Assembly (NCBI GenBank): GCA_027924585.1 | Contig: BSBM01000965.1 | Coordinates: forward strand, 682,001-746,000 | Origin: Larix kaempferi | Lineage: Eukaryota; Streptophyta; Pinopsida; Pinales; Pinaceae | Length of the DNA: 64,000 bases | Direction: 5' to 3' | Shown: in pieces, positions 60,763-64,000 of the stretch | How positions within the stretch are numbered: the stretch's first letter is position 1 | Layout: each line of letters begins with the position of its first letter | Made by a program: the position numbers and the translations under genes | The notes under the pieces: model-generated | What the model was told of the DNA's origin: nothing | Databases searched by the model: none | The model's input: only the letters and a program-made list of their open reading frames with translations

Positions 60763-62276
60763 TGTTCGGCGAGGCCCAATTTCGTGCAATTTTGGTGAAG
60801 CAAAGTTCAAGTTGGTGTCATTTTGATAAAGCGAAGTTCAAGATTGGCACAGTTTTTTCGAAGCGTAGCTCAAGCGCAGTAGTTTTGAGGAAGAAGTGAA
60901 AACTCGGTGAGGCCTGGTACTAGCCTATTTTGGGGAGAAGCGACTCCTCAATTCCAGGGAACAGGGTATGGAGCAACTCAAAGATGGAAGATAGGGGCCT
61001 GCTTCCGTAGTAAAGGCAGAAGTGCAAAGGACGGCCATGGTAGTTGGAGCAGTTAAAGAAGAAGTGATGGCTTGAAAGCTACAGGAACAACGTTGACTAG
61101 GAGAGAAGTGAAAAGAATGCACCAGGGTACAGTCACCACCACGCAGTCAGAGCAAGTGGCTGTAAGAAGGACGTCGGAGCCTAGGAAGCGGTGCAGAGGA
61201 CGACCAAGGACAAGCGAAGTAGTTGATAAGTTATGGAAAAGCATGGTTAGCAAGGTAACGACACCCTCTTGGGGGGTTAAGGATACTATGTGATTTCGGC
61301 CCATAGTTATTATAAAGATGTGACCTTCGGGCACAATCTATAAAAGGGGAAATTTTGCATAGGGAAGGGTTAGATATTGTTAGGTGAGAATAGATATATT
61401 GAAGAACTGATTGTAAGATCTGTGCTAAGAGATCTCTGAGAGAGAAAGGCTCTACAACTGTGTGCGCATAGACCTATTATAGAGAAGAGTCTGTAGTTGT
61501 GTCCACAGACTAGAACTGTTAACCCTTCCCATTAATAGAAACAATAGTTCATGTGGACGTAGATCCCATCCGAGGGGTGAACCACGTAAATACCTAAGTT
61601 GTGTGATTGCATCTTTGTGATTGTTTCATGTTTATGAATCTTATGCTTGAATATGTCTTTCCATGTGTATGACGATGAGAATAATATGCTAAGTGTGAAT
61701 GAATGGGAATGGAAATGATATGTTAAGTGTAAGAACATGCATGAATATATTGAATTTGTGTTGAATATGCTAAATGTGCAGTTGTCTCGTTATAATAGTA
61801 GTTGCGCAGTTGAAGGAATAACAGTAATTCAGCGAAGTCTGTATTGTTAGAACTGTGAAGTGCATAGTCACATATTTGCACTGTTATAATGTGGTAAATT
61901 GCATAGATTTAAGTAAATGAGAAGTAACACTATTCAGTGCACCCTATAGTGAGTGCGACTGTCCGGAACCGCATTCTAGAGTTGTGTTGTTGTAGTGCAG
62001 TGTGGGTAACTACTACTAGTGCGCAGTCCCGAAGTGCGTTGTTGTATTAGAAGTGGATGTGTAGTAAGTGTAACTTCACTCAAAGGACCTGTTCTCTAGC
62101 CGCACATCACTGGGTTACAGAAACTTGCTTCTATAGACACCCCATAACTTTGGCTTAGGTGAGACCTCAGTCTATTCGTAGACTGTTGCTGAAAGGGCCA
62201 GCGAAAAAAGGGTTTTTTGTGTCTCTGAACTACAAAAAACCCAGGTCAGTCAAAGAACAAGTAAAGTAGTCCAACG
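60763..62276 (+). repeat. 3' LTR of the Gag-only element
   Basis: Begins TGTTCGGC after GTGAGTGTTAGGGTCC and ends CCAACG before the target duplication. TATAAAAG at 61,339-61,346 matches the 5' LTR position. Confidence 0.92.
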
Positions 62277-62281
62277 GAAAA

Positions 62282-63390
62282 TAATTTTGATTTTTTCTAT
62301 TTTGGAGAAAAATTCATTTTTTTCGCCGAAACAGTCCGAGGTAATTTCATTTTTTTACCGAAATAGTCGAGAAAAAATCGTTTTCTATGCGATCGGAGGA
62401 AAATTGAATTTTGTTCTGAAACAGTCGGGTTAGAATAAGGTTTTGTACCGATCGGGAAACTTTCTGATTTCCCATCGAATTGGTTGGTGACAAATGGATT
62501 TTTGTTCTGATACATAATCGAATCTTGCTCCATTTTACCTTCAGCGTAAACTTTGTTTTGTCCCCTGTTGAAGCCTCGGATATGTAGGTTGCTGGAATGG
62601 ATTCTAAGGCTAAAAAAGAGGGTGAAAACCCAACATGAAAGGCTTCAAAAAGCTCTGTGCAAGAGCAGTTCTATCCCCAAGCTATTTGGTGTAGTGAACT
62701 CCCACAGATATAAAGGATTCCACTGGAACTTATGGGGTTTGATCCTCAAAGGATTTGTCTTCCTATTAAGGAAGATATAAGTGTGCTAACTCTAAAAATG
62801 GATCTACCTTAAAAAGAAATCTAAATTAAGTCAGATCTAATATAAAGGAAGTATTTTGTTTGTGTGCAGGATAACTTGGTCTAAAAAATTAATAAGCAAT
62901 TTAACCAATTTGATAGAAATGTGAAATTGGATCTTTTCTTATTACTTGAAAATATGATCAGATAATGAAATTTAAATGATAATAGTTTGAAGATTAGGTG
63001 CATGCAAGTCAATCCTATAGCTGGAATGTCATTTGAAAAATTAACATTAAGCTAATCATTTCTATTAATCATTTGCAGAAATAGATAAATGTTTTAATTA
63101 AATAAATTCACTTAAAACATTATGATACACAAATCATTAATCAAGATAAATCCAAATCATAGATCAATGCATTAATGATTAATTGAAAAATTAAAACATC
63201 ATTCAATCGATGATTAAGGTGAAGAAATCAGATATTATCAGAGAAATTTGACAACATAGACAAAGAAGATGCTAAAAGAAACTAACTTTGATTCATTAGG
63301 GCTGCAATAAATTACAAGATCTCAAGTGAAACAATGTTTCTCAAGTCCTTCTCTAGCGATTTTATCCCCCTCCCCTATGAGACCTCTACC
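62282..63390. other. sequence without a gene; short imperfect repeats at 62,300-62,530
   Basis: The first 250 bases hold four or five imperfect ~50-60-bp copies around CGAAACAGTC and TTCATTTTTTT. The remainder is AT-rich with no ORF, RNA gene or transposon end that I recognise. Confidence 0.5.
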
Positions 63391-63392
63391 CT

Positions 63393-63864
63393 TTAAATAA
63401 TAATTACAAAAATAGTTACAAAGGATAGACCTCCCATAAAATAGGGATTACAAATCAAACTATTATAAGCATGACCAAGGGCATCTTGCCACTTGGTCCA
63501 AAATTCTAACAGTTCATCTATAACTGGATAATTGGCTGACTCAAGCCCCAACTAGCCATCACAAGTAAAATATTCCATTTCATTCTTGGCTAGATTATGC
63601 CAAGTGCGCAGAAAAATATGGATTTTTCCTTCTAAGTTGGCAGGCTGCTATGGCATGAAGCTGAGAATTTATAATCTTCTCATAGACAGGTCGGTTCTCT
63701 TGAATGTCTGAGAGGTCATCATTGTCGAAAATGGCATAAATTTTAGACCAGTCAATCTGATAGGTCTATGAGACTTTATCATTGGTATCAACAAGGTATC
63801 CAAAGTTGGGGTCTTTGTTGAAAAGGTCTTTCTGTGTAGTCTTAGAACGGGTAACTCTCGACAT
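63393..63864 (-). pseudogene. short broken coding segment of unknown family
   Basis: On the minus strand an ATG at 63,864 in a good context (TTTCCACC before it) opens MSRVTRSKTTQKDLFNKDPN. An in-frame TAG lies at 63,766-63,768, the frame then stays open to a TAA near 63,595, and coding-like sequence continues in another frame (TKWQDALGHAYNSL, ISSPYFMGG-like end near 63,400). The basic start and helical middle are compatible with the N-terminus of a retroelement or viral-type structural protein, but I cannot assign it. Confidence 0.35.
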
Positions 63865-64000
63865 GGTGGAAACTGGTAAATTCTGGTAAGATAAATTAAA
63901 ATGAATTAAAAACAGTTTAAAATTAACCAAATTCACAAATAGCCAATGAAAAATGAGTGTAAACCAACCTGTTCTGACACGAATAGGCAGAAAATGACCT

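Larger units (their letters stand above)
56990..62276 (+). mobile_element. non-autonomous LTR retrotransposon encoding only Gag (TR-GAG type)
   Basis: Two direct LTRs (56,990-58,501, 1,512 bp; 60,763-62,276, 1,514 bp) bound a 2.26-kb internal region. The ends are TGTTGG and CCAACA (CCAACG at the far right). A perfect 5-bp target duplication, GAAAA, flanks it at 56,985-56,989 and 62,277-62,281. The inside encodes a Gag-like protein and no protease, reverse transcriptase or integrase, so it would depend on proteins from another element. I saw no clear primer site match or strong polypurine tract. Confidence 0.92.

Overview
This window looks like repeat-rich intergenic DNA from a seed plant with a large genome; a conifer or other gymnosperm is possible, but nothing here proves the lineage. 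I found no intact host gene, tRNA, rRNA or CRISPR array in 64 kb. Almost everything is transposon-derived: several LTR retrotransposons, mostly on the minus strand and decayed by stops and frameshifts, a block of large complex repeats, and one unusual DNA transposon candidate.

Layout: (1) 1-14,191 is a minus-strand Athila-type Ty3/gypsy element (A1). Its 3' LTR is cut by the window edge. In the element's own order it has a 5' LTR (12,720-14,191), a tRNA-Asp-type primer site, gag, protease-RT-RNase H-integrase, a minisatellite, a very long 3' ORF of unknown function, a polypurine tract and the 3' LTR. A solo LTR with a perfect 5-bp target duplication sits inside its gag region. (2) 14,192-17,400 has no gene. 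(3) 17,440-23,060 holds two and a half to three copies of a ~1.85-kb complex repeat, rich in short palindromes with a CGGCCG core. (4) 23,400-25,016 is a broken plus-strand gene-like segment of unknown family. (5) 25,038-26,300 is the 3' end of another Athila-like element (A3). (6) 28,631-33,625 is a decayed minus-strand gag-protease segment with a long repeat-rich leader and a Tat-type primer site. (7) 33,713-34,630 is a broken coiled-coil ORF.

(8) About 35,900-47,000 is the most interesting region. It has clusters of TTCGGCCGAA-type palindromes at both ends and two multi-exon genes that converge. The plus-strand gene (37,400-40,550, four coding exons, 939 codons) looks like a DDE-type transposase with the motifs DFAENY, SDGCAGQFK and HGKGEHDGAG. 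It is intact apart from one in-frame TAG. The minus-strand gene (about 42,430-44,484) is an unrecognised accessory protein. Two further palindrome families lie near the right end. I cannot place this element in a named superfamily.

(9) 47,040-55,004 is a second Athila-type element (A2), with 5' LTR, gag and pol but no 3' part, abutting the right end of the DNA transposon. (10) 55,029-55,700 is the 3' LTR end of an apparently copia-like element. (11) 56,990-62,276 is a structurally complete non-autonomous LTR element that encodes only Gag (TR-GAG type), with 1.51-kb LTRs and a perfect GAAAA target duplication. (12) The right edge carries a short broken coding segment on the minus strand.
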